The notes under the pieces were generated by a model. That model did no database searches, was not told the DNA's origin, and was given only the letters and a program-made list of their open reading frames with translations. Below are positions 25,825 to 37,047 of a stretch of DNA of 54,170 nt, piece after piece. The position numbers were made by a program, and so were the translations under genes. This DNA is from Altererythrobacter sp. (GTDB lineage Bacteria; Pseudomonadota; Alphaproteobacteria; Sphingomonadales; Sphingomonadaceae), in NCBI GenBank assembly GCA_031178065.1, contig JAPSJS010000019.1, forward strand, positions 1 to 54,170, in the 5' to 3' direction. Within the stretch, counting starts at the first letter, position 1; each line of letters opens with the position of its first letter.

Positions 25825-26706
25825 TCAGCCGTTGACGATGATCCCGCCGTTGGGGTGCAGGACCTGCCCCGACATATAGGACGAATCCTCGCAGGCAAGA
25901 AACAGGAACGCGGGTGCGACCTCGTTTGGCTGGCCCGGCCGGCCCATCGGTGTGTCCTCGCCGAAATGCTCGATCTTCTCCGGCGGAGCGCCGCCGCAAG
26001 GATTGAGCGGGGTCCAGATCGGCCCCGGCGCGACCGCGTTGACGCGGATGCCGTCCTTGATCAGATTCTCGCTCAACGAACGGGTGAAGGCGGTGATCGC
26101 GCCCTTTGTCGCCGAATAGTCGAGCAGCCCGCCAGAGCCCTTGTACATCGTTACGCTGGTGCAGTTGACGATCGCCGCTCCCTTGGTGAGATGCGGCCGC
26201 GCCGCCTGGACGAGGTAGAACATCGAGAAGATGTTGGTCTGGAACGTGCGTTGGAGCTGCTCGGCGGTGATCTCGGTCACCTCCTTGTCGGGATGCTGCT
26301 CGCCGGCGTTGTTGACCAGCACGTCGAGCCGGCCCCACTTGTCGATGACTTTGTCGACCAGCGCCTTGCAGACCTTCGGATCGCCGAGATCGCCGCGGTG
26401 GAAGAGGCCCTCGGTGCCCTCGCGCTCGATCGCCTCGATCGTGACGCGCGCGTCGTCGTCTTCCTCGAGGTAGGCGATCGCGACTTTCGCGCCCTCGCGC
26501 GCGAACAATACGGCGGTGGCGCGACCGATGCCGCTGTCGCCGCCGGTGACGATCGCCACTTTGCCCTTGAGCCGGCCGGATCCGCGATAGCGCGGCTCCC
26601 ACTCGGGCTTGTCGTCCATCGCGGTCTCGTGGCCGGGCAGTTTCGGGTCTTCGTTCGTCTCCTCGACGAACGCCTTGTCGACGGTTTCGGTCGTGTTGCT
26701 CATCAT
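25825..26706 (-). CDS. SDR-family oxidoreductase (YhdF/YghA-like)
   Basis: A 293-residue short-chain dehydrogenase. The NAD(P) site is [20 protein letters not shown], the NNAG motif is [10 protein letters not shown], and the catalytic set is Ser in NCTSVTMY, Tyr in LDYSATKGA and Lys four residues later. The long amino-terminal lead before the Rossmann fold (about 45 residues, including PELPGHE-like [14 protein letters not shown]) is typical of the YghA/YhdF group, often linked to stress responses. Two ATGs are adjacent; the second, at 26703, has better spacing from GGAG. The substrate is unknown. It heads the set SDR-ybjQ-GNAT. Confidence 0.93.
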   Translation of the reverse strand: MMSNTTETVDKAFVEETNEDPKLPGHETAMDDKPEWEPRYRGSGRLKGKVAIVTGGDSGIGRATAVLFAREGAKVAIAYLEEDDDARVTIEAIEREGTEGLFHRGDLGDPKVCKALVDKVIDKWGRLDVLVNNAGEQHPDKEVTEITAEQLQRTFQTNIFSMFYLVQAARPHLTKGAAIVNCTSVTMYKGSGGLLDYSATKGAITAFTRSLSENLIKDGIRVNAVAPGPIWTPLNPCGGAPPEKIEHFGEDTPMGRPGQPNEVAPAFLFLACEDSSYMSGQVLHPNGGIIVNG

Positions 26707-26782
26707 TTGCTCCGTGAATCGGTGTTCACGAGAGCAATCGACGGGAGCGTGGCGTCGTTCCCCGCTCCGCCGCGGCCGCGGA

Positions 26783-27019
26783 TCAGCCCAGCCCGAGCGC
26801 CGCCTTGTAGGTGTCGAGCACCATTTCCATTTCCGCGCGGTCGTCGGGCTTCATTTTCCGGAGGCGGACGATCTGGCGCATGATCTTGACGTCGTAGCCG
26901 ACCGCCTTCGCCTCAGCATAGACGTCGCGGATGTCGTCCGCGATGCCCTTTTTCTCCTCCTCGAGGCGTTCGATGCGCTCGATCAGCAGGCGCAGGCGGT
27001 CGTCGGTGGCTTCGGCCAT
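26783..27019 (-). CDS. gapR: GapR-family DNA-binding protein (DUF2312)
   Basis: A 78-residue, helical protein: [40 protein letters not shown] and [20 protein letters not shown]. This is the DUF2312/GapR family, known from Caulobacter as a nucleoid-associated protein that encircles overtwisted DNA ahead of polymerases and helps replication. It is nearly confined to alphaproteobacteria, supporting the taxonomic call. The ATG at 27019 follows CCGGAGTTCAAGAC and gives the standard length. The open frame further upstream is not part of the gene. It lies between ubiG and the SDR gene on the same strand. Confidence 0.95.
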   Translation of the reverse strand: MAEATDDRLRLLIERIERLEEEKKGIADDIRDVYAEAKAVGYDVKIMRQIVRLRKMKPDDRAEMEMVLDTYKAALGLG

Positions 27020-27125
27020 GTCTTGAACTCCGGATGATGTGAGAATCGGTTGACGCGCTCGATAGCCAGCCCGTTCGTGCCGGTGAACCCGCGGCGCGAG
27101 TTTTCCCCTTCTCTTCGCGAAAGCG

Positions 27126-27884
27126 TCAGGCGCGTGTGGCGGTGACGACATAGTTGAGCGCGAGATCGCCCGACAGGTGCAGGCCCTTGCCAGGCGAGAA
27201 GCCTATCCCCAGCGGCTCGCCCATCACGAGGCCGGCGTCGGCGAGCAGGCCGCGCAGTTCCTCGGGTGTGACGAAATCATCCCAGTGGTGCGTGCCCTTC
27301 GGGATCGCGCCGAAGGCTTCGGCTGCGCGCACGAGGAGGAGCTGCGACTGCGGCGTCCGGTTGGGCGTGGACAGGATCAGCAGCCCGCCCGGGGCAAGAC
27401 GCTCGGCGAGAGCGGCCACGAAGGCGTGTTGGTCGGCGACGTGTTCGATCACTTCCATGCAGGTGACGAGATCGAACGTGCCGATATCGAGCGCGGCGAT
27501 CTCGCCCGCCATGTAGCGGATGTCGAGGCCCGCCCCTTCGGCGTGCTGCGCGGCCGCCGCCGTGTTCTCCGGCGCGGCGTCGACACCGGTCACATCGGCG
27601 CCGAGTCGCGCGAGCGGTTCGCACAGCAGGCCCGCGCCGCAGCCGACGTCGAGCGCGCTCCTGCCCGCGAGCGGCCGCAGGCTCTCGGGATCGGTGCCCC
27701 AGTGCGCGTCGGTCGCCGTGCGCACGAAAGCGAGCCGCACGGGGTTGAGCCGGTGCAGCATGGCCGAGGAGCCTTTCGGATCCCACCAGTCGCGCGCCAG
27801 ACTGCCGAAATGGACCGCTTCCTCGGGGCGGATGGTTTGCCCACCTGAAGAATTGGTTTCGCCCGATATTGTTGCATCGACCAT
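27126..27884 (-). CDS. ubiG: Ubiquinone biosynthesis O-methyltransferase UbiG
   Basis: A 252-residue SAM-dependent methyltransferase. [20 protein letters not shown] and [12 protein letters not shown] are UbiG signatures. The SAM motif is [20 protein letters not shown], followed by VTGVDAA and [12 protein letters not shown]. UbiG does both O-methylation steps of ubiquinone synthesis at the membrane. The start ATG at 27884 is 78 bases from the aspartokinase TTG on the opposite strand; the two promoters must share that gap. Confidence 0.97.
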   Translation of the reverse strand: MVDATISGETNSSGGQTIRPEEAVHFGSLARDWWDPKGSSAMLHRLNPVRLAFVRTATDAHWGTDPESLRPLAGRSALDVGCGAGLLCEPLARLGADVTGVDAAPENTAAAAQHAEGAGLDIRYMAGEIAALDIGTFDLVTCMEVIEHVADQHAFVAALAERLAPGGLLILSTPNRTPQSQLLLVRAAEAFGAIPKGTHHWDDFVTPEELRGLLADAGLVMGEPLGIGFSPGKGLHLSGDLALNYVVTATRA

Positions 27885-27961
27885 GCGCCCTCCCTAACAG
27901 CGCGCACAGACCGGCACCAGCGCCCGCCATGAAACGGGCACAATGCAGGGGAGGCACGGAC

Positions 27962-29242
27962 TTGGCGCGTATCGTGATGAAATTCGGCGGCACTTCGATG
28001 GCCGGGACCGAACGCATCAGGCGCGTGGCCAATATCGTGCGCAAGCAGCAGGCTGCCGGGCATGAGGTTGCCGTCGTCGTCTCCGCCATGGCGGGGGAGA
28101 CGGACCGGCTGGTCAACTTCTGCCGCGAGGCGAACGCGCTCTACGATCCCGCCGAATACGACGTCGTCGTCGCCAGTGGGGAGCAGGTGACGAGCGGGCT
28201 GCTGGCGCTGACGCTCCAGTCGCTCGGCTGCAAGGCGCGCAGCTGGCTCGGCTGGCAGCTTCCGGTGCGCACCGTCGAGGCGCACGCCAAGGCGCGAATC
28301 GAGGCGATCGATTCGGATGCGCTGATCGCCTCGATGCAGGCGGGCGAGATCGCGGTCATCCCCGGTTTCCAGGGCCTGGGCGCAGACGGCAGGGTGACCA
28401 CGCTCGGCCGCGGAGGCTCGGATACCTCGGCCGTGGCGGTCGCCGCGGCGATTGGCGCGGACCGCTGCGACATCTACACCGATGTCGACGGGGTCTACAC
28501 CACCGACCCGCGCATCGTGGCCAAGGCGCGCAAGCTCAAGGCGGTGACTTACGAGGAAATGCTCGAGCTCGCGAGCGTGGGTGCGAAAGTGCTGCAGACC
28601 CGTTCGGTCGGGCTCGCGATGAAGGAAGAGGTGCGCGTACAGGTGCTCTCCAGCTTCATCGGCGACGATGCGGCTCCTGCCGACGATCTTCCCGGTACGA
28701 TGATCGTGTCGGAAGAGGAAATGAACGAACTAGTGGAGAAGGGCGATATGGAACGCCAGCTCGTCACCGGAATCGCGCACGACAAGAACGAAGCCAAGGT
28801 GATCCTCACCCGCGTACCCGACAAGCCGGGTGCGGTGGCGCATATCTTCGAGCCGCTCGCGCAGGCGAGCATCAACGTCGACATGATCATCCAGAACGTC
28901 GGGCGCGACAAGGGAGAGACCGACGTGACCTTCACCGTGCCGCAGGCCGATCTCGCGCGGGCGCAGGCTCTTCTCGAAGACCGTCGCCCCGACATCGGTT
29001 TCAACCGCATCATCACCGATAGCAAGATCGCCAAGATCTCGGTCGTGGGCGTCGGCATGAAGAGCCACGCCGGCGTCGCCGCGACGATGTTCAAGTCGCT
29101 CGCCGAGCGCGGAATCAATATCCAGGCTATTTCGACCAGCGAGATCAAGGTCTCGGTCATGATTGACGAGGACGAGACCGAGCTTGCCGTGCGCGTGCTG
29201 CACACCGCCTACGGCCTCGATGCGAACGACGAAGCTGCCTGA
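27962..29242 (+). CDS. lysC: Aspartate kinase
   Basis: A 426-residue aspartokinase: VMKFGGTSMAG (ATP site), VVVSAMAGETD, GRGGSDTSAVAVAAAIGADR and two ACT domains at the carboxy end (VSVMIDEDE, and KISVVGVGMKSHAGVAA). It phosphorylates aspartate, the first step to lysine, threonine and methionine, and the ACT domains give feedback control. The TTG at 27962 is preferred: it follows GGGGAGGCACGGAC and gives the canonical MARIVMKFGG start. An in-frame ATG at 27929 and an earlier ATG lack a ribosome-binding site and lengthen the protein past the family norm. Confidence 0.96.
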   Translation: MARIVMKFGGTSMAGTERIRRVANIVRKQQAAGHEVAVVVSAMAGETDRLVNFCREANALYDPAEYDVVVASGEQVTSGLLALTLQSLGCKARSWLGWQLPVRTVEAHAKARIEAIDSDALIASMQAGEIAVIPGFQGLGADGRVTTLGRGGSDTSAVAVAAAIGADRCDIYTDVDGVYTTDPRIVAKARKLKAVTYEEMLELASVGAKVLQTRSVGLAMKEEVRVQVLSSFIGDDAAPADDLPGTMIVSEEEMNELVEKGDMERQLVTGIAHDKNEAKVILTRVPDKPGAVAHIFEPLAQASINVDMIIQNVGRDKGETDVTFTVPQADLARAQALLEDRRPDIGFNRIITDSKIAKISVVGVGMKSHAGVAATMFKSLAERGINIQAISTSEIKVSVMIDEDETELAVRVLHTAYGLDANDEAA

Positions 29243-29326
29243 CAGGGCAGTTAGGCGCGGCAGGTCGCCGGGCTAACGATTCCTTAACCGGCAGCGCCGA
29301 CTCCTTTCGCGAAAGGAGTGGCAAGT

Positions 29327-29980
29327 ATGGTGATCGCGGCACATCTGGAGCCGAATAAAAACAAGGAGCGGCGCGGCGCGCCGCGCCGGACATTGCGATT
29401 CGAAACGGTCGGAGGGCGCGAATCGGGCGACGTTCTGCCGGTCCGGGTGCACAACGCCTCGTCCACCGGTCTGCTGCTCGAATGCGACGCCGAACTTTCC
29501 ATAGACGAGGGGATCGACATCGATTTCCCGCACGCCGGAGTGACCCCCGCCCGCGTCGTCTGGGCGAGCGGTACGCTCTACGGCTGCCGCTTCGACCGTC
29601 CGATCTCTCCCGGCACCCTCGCCGCCGCGGAACTGCGCAGTGATGCGGGTCTGAAACTGGAACACGCACATGCATCCGCGCCCGAATCCTTCGGCAGCCG
29701 GCTGCAGCGTCTGCGCAAGGAACGCGGGCTCACGCTCGCACAGCTCGGCGAACGTCTCGACGTTAGCAAGCCGACGGTCTGGGCTTGGGAGAAGGGCAAG
29801 GCGCGCCCGATAGAGAGCCGGATCGCTGCGATCGCCGACGTCCTGGGCGTATCCGAGGAGGAACTGGCCGACGTGCACGACAACACCGAGGCCCGCGAAG
29901 TGCTCGCACGCAGCCGCGAGGTCATCGCCCGCGCCTTCGGAACCGAACCGGCAAAGATTAGGATCATGATCGAATTATAA
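29327..29980 (+). CDS. PilZ domain - XRE-type HTH fusion regulator
   Basis: A 217-residue protein with two domains. Residues about 14-100 are a PilZ domain that keeps both c-di-GMP-binding motifs: the RRGAPRR segment (R16-xxx-R20) and NASSTG (N43-x-S-x-x-G48). Residues about 124-181 are a Cro/XRE helix-turn-helix (LRKERGLTLAQLGERLDVSK then PTVWAWEKGKARP). The simplest reading is a transcription factor whose DNA binding responds to c-di-GMP. The ATG at 29327 follows AAAGGAGTGGCAAGT; a GTG three codons earlier is less well placed. It lies 84 bases after lysC and 217 bases before a PAS/GGDEF gene, and is followed by an AT-rich region with a palindrome. Confidence 0.9.
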   Translation: MVIAAHLEPNKNKERRGAPRRTLRFETVGGRESGDVLPVRVHNASSTGLLLECDAELSIDEGIDIDFPHAGVTPARVVWASGTLYGCRFDRPISPGTLAAAELRSDAGLKLEHAHASAPESFGSRLQRLRKERGLTLAQLGERLDVSKPTVWAWEKGKARPIESRIAAIADVLGVSEEELADVHDNTEAREVLARSREVIARAFGTEPAKIRIMIEL

Positions 29981-30078
29981 GAGCGATTTTGCAAAATATT
30001 GTCGCAACATGCGAAATGACTCCCGCAAATTCATCGGCTTGGTTAATATCTACCTAAGTCGATTCGCAAGTTAATCAA

Positions 30079-30097
30079 GTTATACAACTCGTATAAC
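30079..30097. promoter_or_regulatory. Palindromic operator candidate
   Basis: GTTATAC (30079-30085) and GTATAAC (30091-30097) form a perfect 7-5-7 inverted repeat inside an unusually AT-rich 217-base gap (29981-30197). It lies between the PilZ-XRE gene and the PAS/GGDEF gene. XRE-type regulators bind such dyads, so it may be the site of the neighbouring PilZ-XRE protein. The right arm TATAAC also resembles a -10. No T-run follows, so a terminator is less likely. Confidence 0.5.
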
Positions 30098-30197
30098 AAA
30101 GATGATGGGCGCAATTTACGCAGGGACTTCTCTCCCGGTATTGTTCTACATCATTTGTGGATCGGCGTAGGCGGGGCAAAGGTCGGGGCGTTATCGC

Positions 30198-31109
30198 ATG
30201 GTAGAAGACTTCACCCTTCATGAAGGGGCGGCGTTGTACGACTTGGTTGCGGAGGGCGGCCGCGACATTGTCGTGAAAGTCGACCGCGAAGGTTTCGTGG
30301 TTCACGCCTCCGCAGCGATCGGGCAGCTCGGCTTCGCCATCCCCGATATGCTCATCATGCCGCATCTCGCCGACCTCGCCGAACCGAGCCAGGCCGAGAA
30401 GCTGCGCGCCTTCCTTGAGGTTATCATGCGCGGCGGATCGGCGACCGGTTGGTTCGAGTTCGCCGCTCATATGGCCGACGGCAGCACGAACTGGTTCACG
30501 CTCCAGCTCCGTCCGCTGCTGGCCGGCGATGGTCAAGCCTATGGTGCAATCGGCATCATGCGCTCGATCGAGGAGCGGCGCGCGCTGGAGGAGCGGCTGT
30601 TTGCCGCGACGCTGACCGACCCCCTCACCGGGCTCGCCAATCGCCGCGCCTTCCAAGTGATGCTGCGTCACCTCGTTCGCCGGGGGCAGGGCGGCACGCT
30701 GGCGCTGTTCGACATCGACCATTTCCGCGCGATCAACCTGCGGCACGGCGCGAGCGCCGGCGATCGCGTGCTCGTCGCTTTCGCCGATTTCCTGCTCGGC
30801 AGGCTGCGGCACGAGCATATCGTGGCGCGGATCGGCGGCGAGAGCTTCGGTGTTCTCTTGCCCGATCACGATCTGGCCGCGGCGCGCGGGGTCACCGCAG
30901 CGGTGCTCACGGCGCTTGCGGAGGCATCACCGCCGCGCCCGTCGGACGAACCGCGCCTGTCGACCAGCGTCGGACTGGCGGCGTTGCGCGTCTCCGCCGA
31001 CGACACGCTGCGGCGCGCGGAGCTTGCCTTGCTGGCTGCCAAGGGGCGCGGCCGGGGCCGGATCGAAACCGACGAAGACCTGCGCGACCGCGGCCGCCTG
31101 CGCGCCTGA
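30198..31109 (+). CDS. PAS-like sensor with degenerate GGDEF domain
   Basis: A 303-residue protein. An amino-terminal PAS-like domain (about residues 15-125, with WFEFAAHMADGSTNWFTLQL) is followed by a GGDEF domain starting TLTDPLTGLANRRAF. The first metal site is kept (FDIDHF, D172), but the signature is GGESF (213-217) instead of GG[D/E]EF, the following 'ND..GH' reads NL..GA, and the inhibitory RxxD is RHEH. Diguanylate cyclases with such changes are usually inactive, so this may bind GTP or c-di-GMP or act as a scaffold. No membrane segment is visible. It follows the PilZ-XRE gene and precedes purT by 47 bases. Confidence 0.92.
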   Translation: MVEDFTLHEGAALYDLVAEGGRDIVVKVDREGFVVHASAAIGQLGFAIPDMLIMPHLADLAEPSQAEKLRAFLEVIMRGGSATGWFEFAAHMADGSTNWFTLQLRPLLAGDGQAYGAIGIMRSIEERRALEERLFAATLTDPLTGLANRRAFQVMLRHLVRRGQGGTLALFDIDHFRAINLRHGASAGDRVLVAFADFLLGRLRHEHIVARIGGESFGVLLPDHDLAAARGVTAAVLTALAEASPPRPSDEPRLSTSVGLAALRVSADDTLRRAELALLAAKGRGRGRIETDEDLRDRGRLRA

Positions 31110-31156
31110 CACTGTCGGTCTTGGCCGCGCCGGCCGATTGCCGCTAAGAGCGGCGC

Positions 31157-32323
31157 ATGGCTTTCACTGCGAAGATTCTCCTCCTCGGATCGGGCGAGCT
31201 CGGGCGCGAGTTCACGATCTCGGCCAAACGGCTCGGCGCCTATGTCGTCGCCTGCGACGCCTACGACAACGCGCCCGCAATGCAGCTTGCCGACGCGCGC
31301 GAGGTCTTCTCGATGCTCGACGGCGCGGCGCTGCACGCGGCGGTGGAGAAGCACCGGCCCGACTATGTCGTGCCGGAGATCGAGGCGATCCGCACGGAGA
31401 CGCTGATCGAGCTGGAGGCCGAGGGCTTCCATGTGGTCCCCTCCGCGCGCGCGACCCAGCTCACCATGAACCGCGACCGCATCCGCGATGCCGCGGCGGA
31501 GGAGCTCGGGCTCGCGACGTCTCGCTACCGCTATGCCGAATCGCTTTCCGAAGTGCACGCGGGCGCGGCCCATGCCGGTTTTCCCTGCGTGATCAAGCCG
31601 GTCATGTCGTCGTCCGGCAAGGGCCAGAGCAGGGTCGAGGATGCGGCGGGGCTCGAAGCTGCGTGGGAATACGCGGTCGCCAACATGCGCGGCGATCGGC
31701 GGCGGGTGATCGTCGAGGAATTCGTCGATTTCGACTACGAGATCACGCTCCTGACCGTGCGGACGAAGGACGGCGTGCTGTTCTGCCCGCCGATCGGCCA
31801 TCGGCAGGAACGCGGCGACTATATGGAAAGCTGGCAGCCGATCGCGATGTCCGAGGCCGCGCTGGCGTCTGCGCAGGATATGGCCGCGAAAGTGGTCGAC
31901 GATCTCGGCGGCTACGGCATTTTCGGGGTCGAGTTCTTCGTGCGCGGGGAGGAGGTGATCTTCTCCGAGCTGAGCCCGCGCCCGCACGATACCGGCATGG
32001 TCACGCTGGTGAGCCAGAACCTCAGTGAATTCGACTTGCACGCCCGCGCGATCATGGGACTGTCGATCCCGGCGCCGATCCGCGCACGGCCGTCGGCGAG
32101 CGCGGTGATCCTCGCCGACCGGGACAGCGACAGGCTCGGCTACGAGGGACTGGCGGAGGCCCTGGCGGTGCCGGGCGGCACGGTCGACTTGCGGATCTTC
32201 GCCAAGCCGACCTCCCGCCCTTACCGCCGCATGGGCGTCGCGCTGGCGAGCGCCGGCGACACCGATTCCGCGCGCCGCGTCGCGGCCGAGGCGGCGGGCA
32301 AGGTGAAGATCCAGTACGGTTGA
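31157..32323 (+). CDS. purT: Formate-dependent phosphoribosylglycinamide formyltransferase PurT
   Basis: A 388-residue ATP-grasp enzyme: [50 protein letters not shown] (ATP-grasp loop) and [16 protein letters not shown]. It makes formyl-GAR from GAR, ATP and formate in purine synthesis, without needing formyl-tetrahydrofolate. ATG at 31157 gives the usual start. The gene converges on the S46 peptidase gene. Its formate could come from PurU, encoded 6 kb to the right. Confidence 0.97.
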   Translation: MAFTAKILLLGSGELGREFTISAKRLGAYVVACDAYDNAPAMQLADAREVFSMLDGAALHAAVEKHRPDYVVPEIEAIRTETLIELEAEGFHVVPSARATQLTMNRDRIRDAAAEELGLATSRYRYAESLSEVHAGAAHAGFPCVIKPVMSSSGKGQSRVEDAAGLEAAWEYAVANMRGDRRRVIVEEFVDFDYEITLLTVRTKDGVLFCPPIGHRQERGDYMESWQPIAMSEAALASAQDMAAKVVDDLGGYGIFGVEFFVRGEEVIFSELSPRPHDTGMVTLVSQNLSEFDLHARAIMGLSIPAPIRARPSASAVILADRDSDRLGYEGLAEALAVPGGTVDLRIFAKPTSRPYRRMGVALASAGDTDSARRVAAEAAGKVKIQYG

Positions 32324-32324
32324 G

Positions 32325-32350
32325 CGGGCGGAGCGCTGCGGCCCCGCCCG
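32325..32350. terminator. GC hairpin between purT and the S46 peptidase gene
   Basis: CGGGCGG (32325-32331) pairs with CCGCCCG (32344-32350) in the 34-base gap of two convergent genes. The loop is 12 bases and there is no T-run, so this is a tentative bidirectional terminator. Confidence 0.35.
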
Positions 32351-32357
32351 TCTGCCA

Positions 32358-34409
32358 TCACTCTCCGGCGAGTTCCTTCACCAGCGCCGGCGCGGGATAG
32401 ATCGTCTCGAGCGCTTCCTGCACCGCCGCCGTAGAGACCGCCACGGTGCGGTTGAGCGTGCCGTCGTAGCCGTAGTTGCCGCCCAGCGAGTGGATGTTGC
32501 CGTCGAACGCGGTTCCGATCACCGTGCCGGCCTTGTCGATCACCGGACTGCCCGAGTTGCCGCCGATGATGTCGTTGGTGGTCACGAAGTCGTAGGTCGT
32601 GTTCTTGTCGATCCGCGCCTCGTTCGCCGCGAAGGCCGGGGCGAGATCGAACGGGGGATTGCCGGTCGCGCGCTCGAAAGTGCCGCCCAAGGTGGTGCGG
32701 ATCGGCACTTCGTTGCCGCGCTCCGTCCAGCCCTTCACCTGGCCGTAGCTGATGCGCAGCGTGAAGGTCGCGTCAGGGTAGAGCGCATCGCCATAGGCGG
32801 CGAAGCGCGCATCGGCGAGCTTGGCACCGGCCGCGGCGAGCGGACCCGAATATTGCGCATCGGACACCGCCTTCAGCTCGCGCTGGCGCGGCGCGAGCTT
32901 GAGCGCATACTGGATCATCGGATCGTCCGACGCTTCGATCGCGGCCAAGCCACCATCCCAGAGCTGCTGGCGGTAGGCGGGATCGGCCAGCCGCGTTCCG
33001 CTCACCAGCCGCTCGGCGAGCTGCTCGGGGCTTTCCTTGCTGAGCAGAAGCTTCGAATCCGGATCGTCCACGCCGAGGTATTCGCGCGCCTTCGACAGGC
33101 TCCACTCCATCATCAACTCGTCGACCCAGGGATAGACCGGGCGCTCGTCGAGCAGGCGCTTTTGGGTCAGCGGCAGCGCGCTGTCCGTATAGCCGGGCAG
33201 GCGCTCGGCGTTGGGCTTGGCGCGCTCCTGCGCGGCGAAGACCAGCGTCTGGGCGTAACCATAGAGATCGCCCGAAGGCTGGGTGAAACGCAGCGGGAAA
33301 TAGAGCGAGCGATAGGCGTCCATGGCCTGATCGACCGCGCTCCAGGGGTCGCCGATTTCCGCATTGCCCGCACTCTTCTCCTTGAGGGCCTGTTCCGCTG
33401 CGGCGAGCTTGCCGGTGAACGCCGGATCGTTGAGCGCCTTCATCCGCCCGATGTAGACCTTCAGGCTGTTCTCCAGCCCGAACAGCAGATCGAGCCCTTC
33501 GCGCGCGTGATCGGGGCTTTCGTCCATCGCGCGGATCACACGGCCGCGCAGCTCACTCATTGTCGCCACGGTGACCGGCAGGCGCACTTCGCGCTCGAAC
33601 GCGAGCTGGCTCTGCGTGAACAGGCGACTTGTCGAACCGGGGTTGCCGACGACGAAGGTGATCTCGCCTTCCTCCGGCGCGCGGGGGTTCCATTCCAGGT
33701 GATTGGGCGTCTCGACCGGCTTGCCGTTCTCGTAGGCGCGCAGGAACGAGGCATCGAGCGAGTAGCGCGGGAAGTTGAAGTTGTCCGGATCGCCGCCGAA
33801 CGTGGCCGCGCGATCCTCGGGCGCCCAAGCGAGGCGCACATCCGAATACTTGCGGTAGGTATAGAGCTTGTACTGCCCGCCGCCGAACAGCGTCACGACC
33901 TGGCAGCGCGTGGTCTCCTGATCGGTGCAGCCGGCCGATTCAAGCTCGGCGATCTTCGCGTCACGCGCCTTGGTCAGCGCCTCGCCGGTCGACTCGCCGA
34001 TCGCATCCATCACCTGCGCGGTCACATCGGTGATCGCGGTCACGACTTCGGCCTGCTGGCCGGGGCAAGTCAGTTCATCCTCGCGGCGGCCGGCGGTGAA
34101 TCCTTCGTCGAGATAGTCCATCGCATCGGTCGAGTTGTCGTAAAGGCAGCTTGCGACGCAGTGATGGTTGGTGAGGATCAAGCCCTCGGGCGAGACGAAG
34201 CTGGCGGAGCAGCCGCCGGTCAGCCGCACGGCGGAATTGCGGACGTGATCCAGCCAGGCCTGGTCGGGCGCCCAGCCATAGGTTTCGCGGACCTGCTCGG
34301 CGGGGAACCCGTCGAAGGTCCACATGCCTTCGTCGGCACTCGCCGGAGCGGCGGAAAGGGACAGCACGCCGAGCGAAGCGGCGGCGAGCAGGATGGTACG
34401 GCGGGTCAC
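32358..34409 (-). CDS. S46-family dipeptidyl-peptidase
   Basis: A 683-residue secreted serine exopeptidase: signal peptide MTRRTILLAAASLGVLSLSA with PASA cleavage, then the catalytic His in LILTNHHCV (about residues 78-84) and catalytic Ser in GGNSGSPVIDKAG near the end. S46 enzymes (DPP7/DPP11) release dipeptides from extracellular peptides. The residue 18 past the catalytic Ser is Gly (in AFDGN), as remembered for DPP7; DPP11 has Arg there, so hydrophobic rather than acidic P1 preference is inferred. The start is a GTG at 34409 preceded by GGGGAGACTGTCC. The length is close to the family's usual 700. It probably serves amino-acid uptake. Confidence 0.95.
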   Translation of the reverse strand: MTRRTILLAAASLGVLSLSAAPASADEGMWTFDGFPAEQVRETYGWAPDQAWLDHVRNSAVRLTGGCSASFVSPEGLILTNHHCVASCLYDNSTDAMDYLDEGFTAGRREDELTCPGQQAEVVTAITDVTAQVMDAIGESTGEALTKARDAKIAELESAGCTDQETTRCQVVTLFGGGQYKLYTYRKYSDVRLAWAPEDRAATFGGDPDNFNFPRYSLDASFLRAYENGKPVETPNHLEWNPRAPEEGEITFVVGNPGSTSRLFTQSQLAFEREVRLPVTVATMSELRGRVIRAMDESPDHAREGLDLLFGLENSLKVYIGRMKALNDPAFTGKLAAAEQALKEKSAGNAEIGDPWSAVDQAMDAYRSLYFPLRFTQPSGDLYGYAQTLVFAAQERAKPNAERLPGYTDSALPLTQKRLLDERPVYPWVDELMMEWSLSKAREYLGVDDPDSKLLLSKESPEQLAERLVSGTRLADPAYRQQLWDGGLAAIEASDDPMIQYALKLAPRQRELKAVSDAQYSGPLAAAGAKLADARFAAYGDALYPDATFTLRISYGQVKGWTERGNEVPIRTTLGGTFERATGNPPFDLAPAFAANEARIDKNTTYDFVTTNDIIGGNSGSPVIDKAGTVIGTAFDGNIHSLGGNYGYDGTLNRTVAVSTAAVQEALETIYPAPALVKELAGE

Positions 34410-34514
34410 GGACAGTCTCCCCTGTAGAACGATACTGGCGCGTTCTGTCCGCCTCGACCCCGCGAAAGTCCAGCCCCTTTTCAGCGTTCTAAACGCAATG
34501 GCGCCGCATGCGAA

Positions 34515-34544
34515 AGAGCCCCCGGCATCGCTGCCGGGGGCTCT
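34515..34544 (-). terminator. Terminator downstream of katG
   Basis: Perfect 13-bp stem, 34515-34527 with 34532-34544, and a TCGC loop. On the minus strand it continues CTCTTTCGC. It lies 21 bases past the katG stop. It separates katG from the S46 peptidase gene on the same strand. Confidence 0.85.
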
Positions 34545-34565
34545 CCGAAGGCAGGCCTCAAGGGG

Positions 34566-36815
<2,250 letters not shown>

Positions 36816-37047
36816 TCATCGCCGGAGTCCCGATCGCGTGAGTCGTTGCAGGCAAAAGGCTACGCCCGCACGACAATCGGACAAAGCAATTAAGTCCTGT
36901 CAGCCTCATCGATGAAAGCGATCATGTTGCTGTGCTTTCTCCTGCCGGAACGACGGGCGCGCGGCGTTCCGGTTCCCGCGAGGCTGCACCGGCCGCCGCG
37001 CCGAGCCCTCTTGCCGCCTCGGGGTCGTGCGCCTAAGCGCGCCGGCG

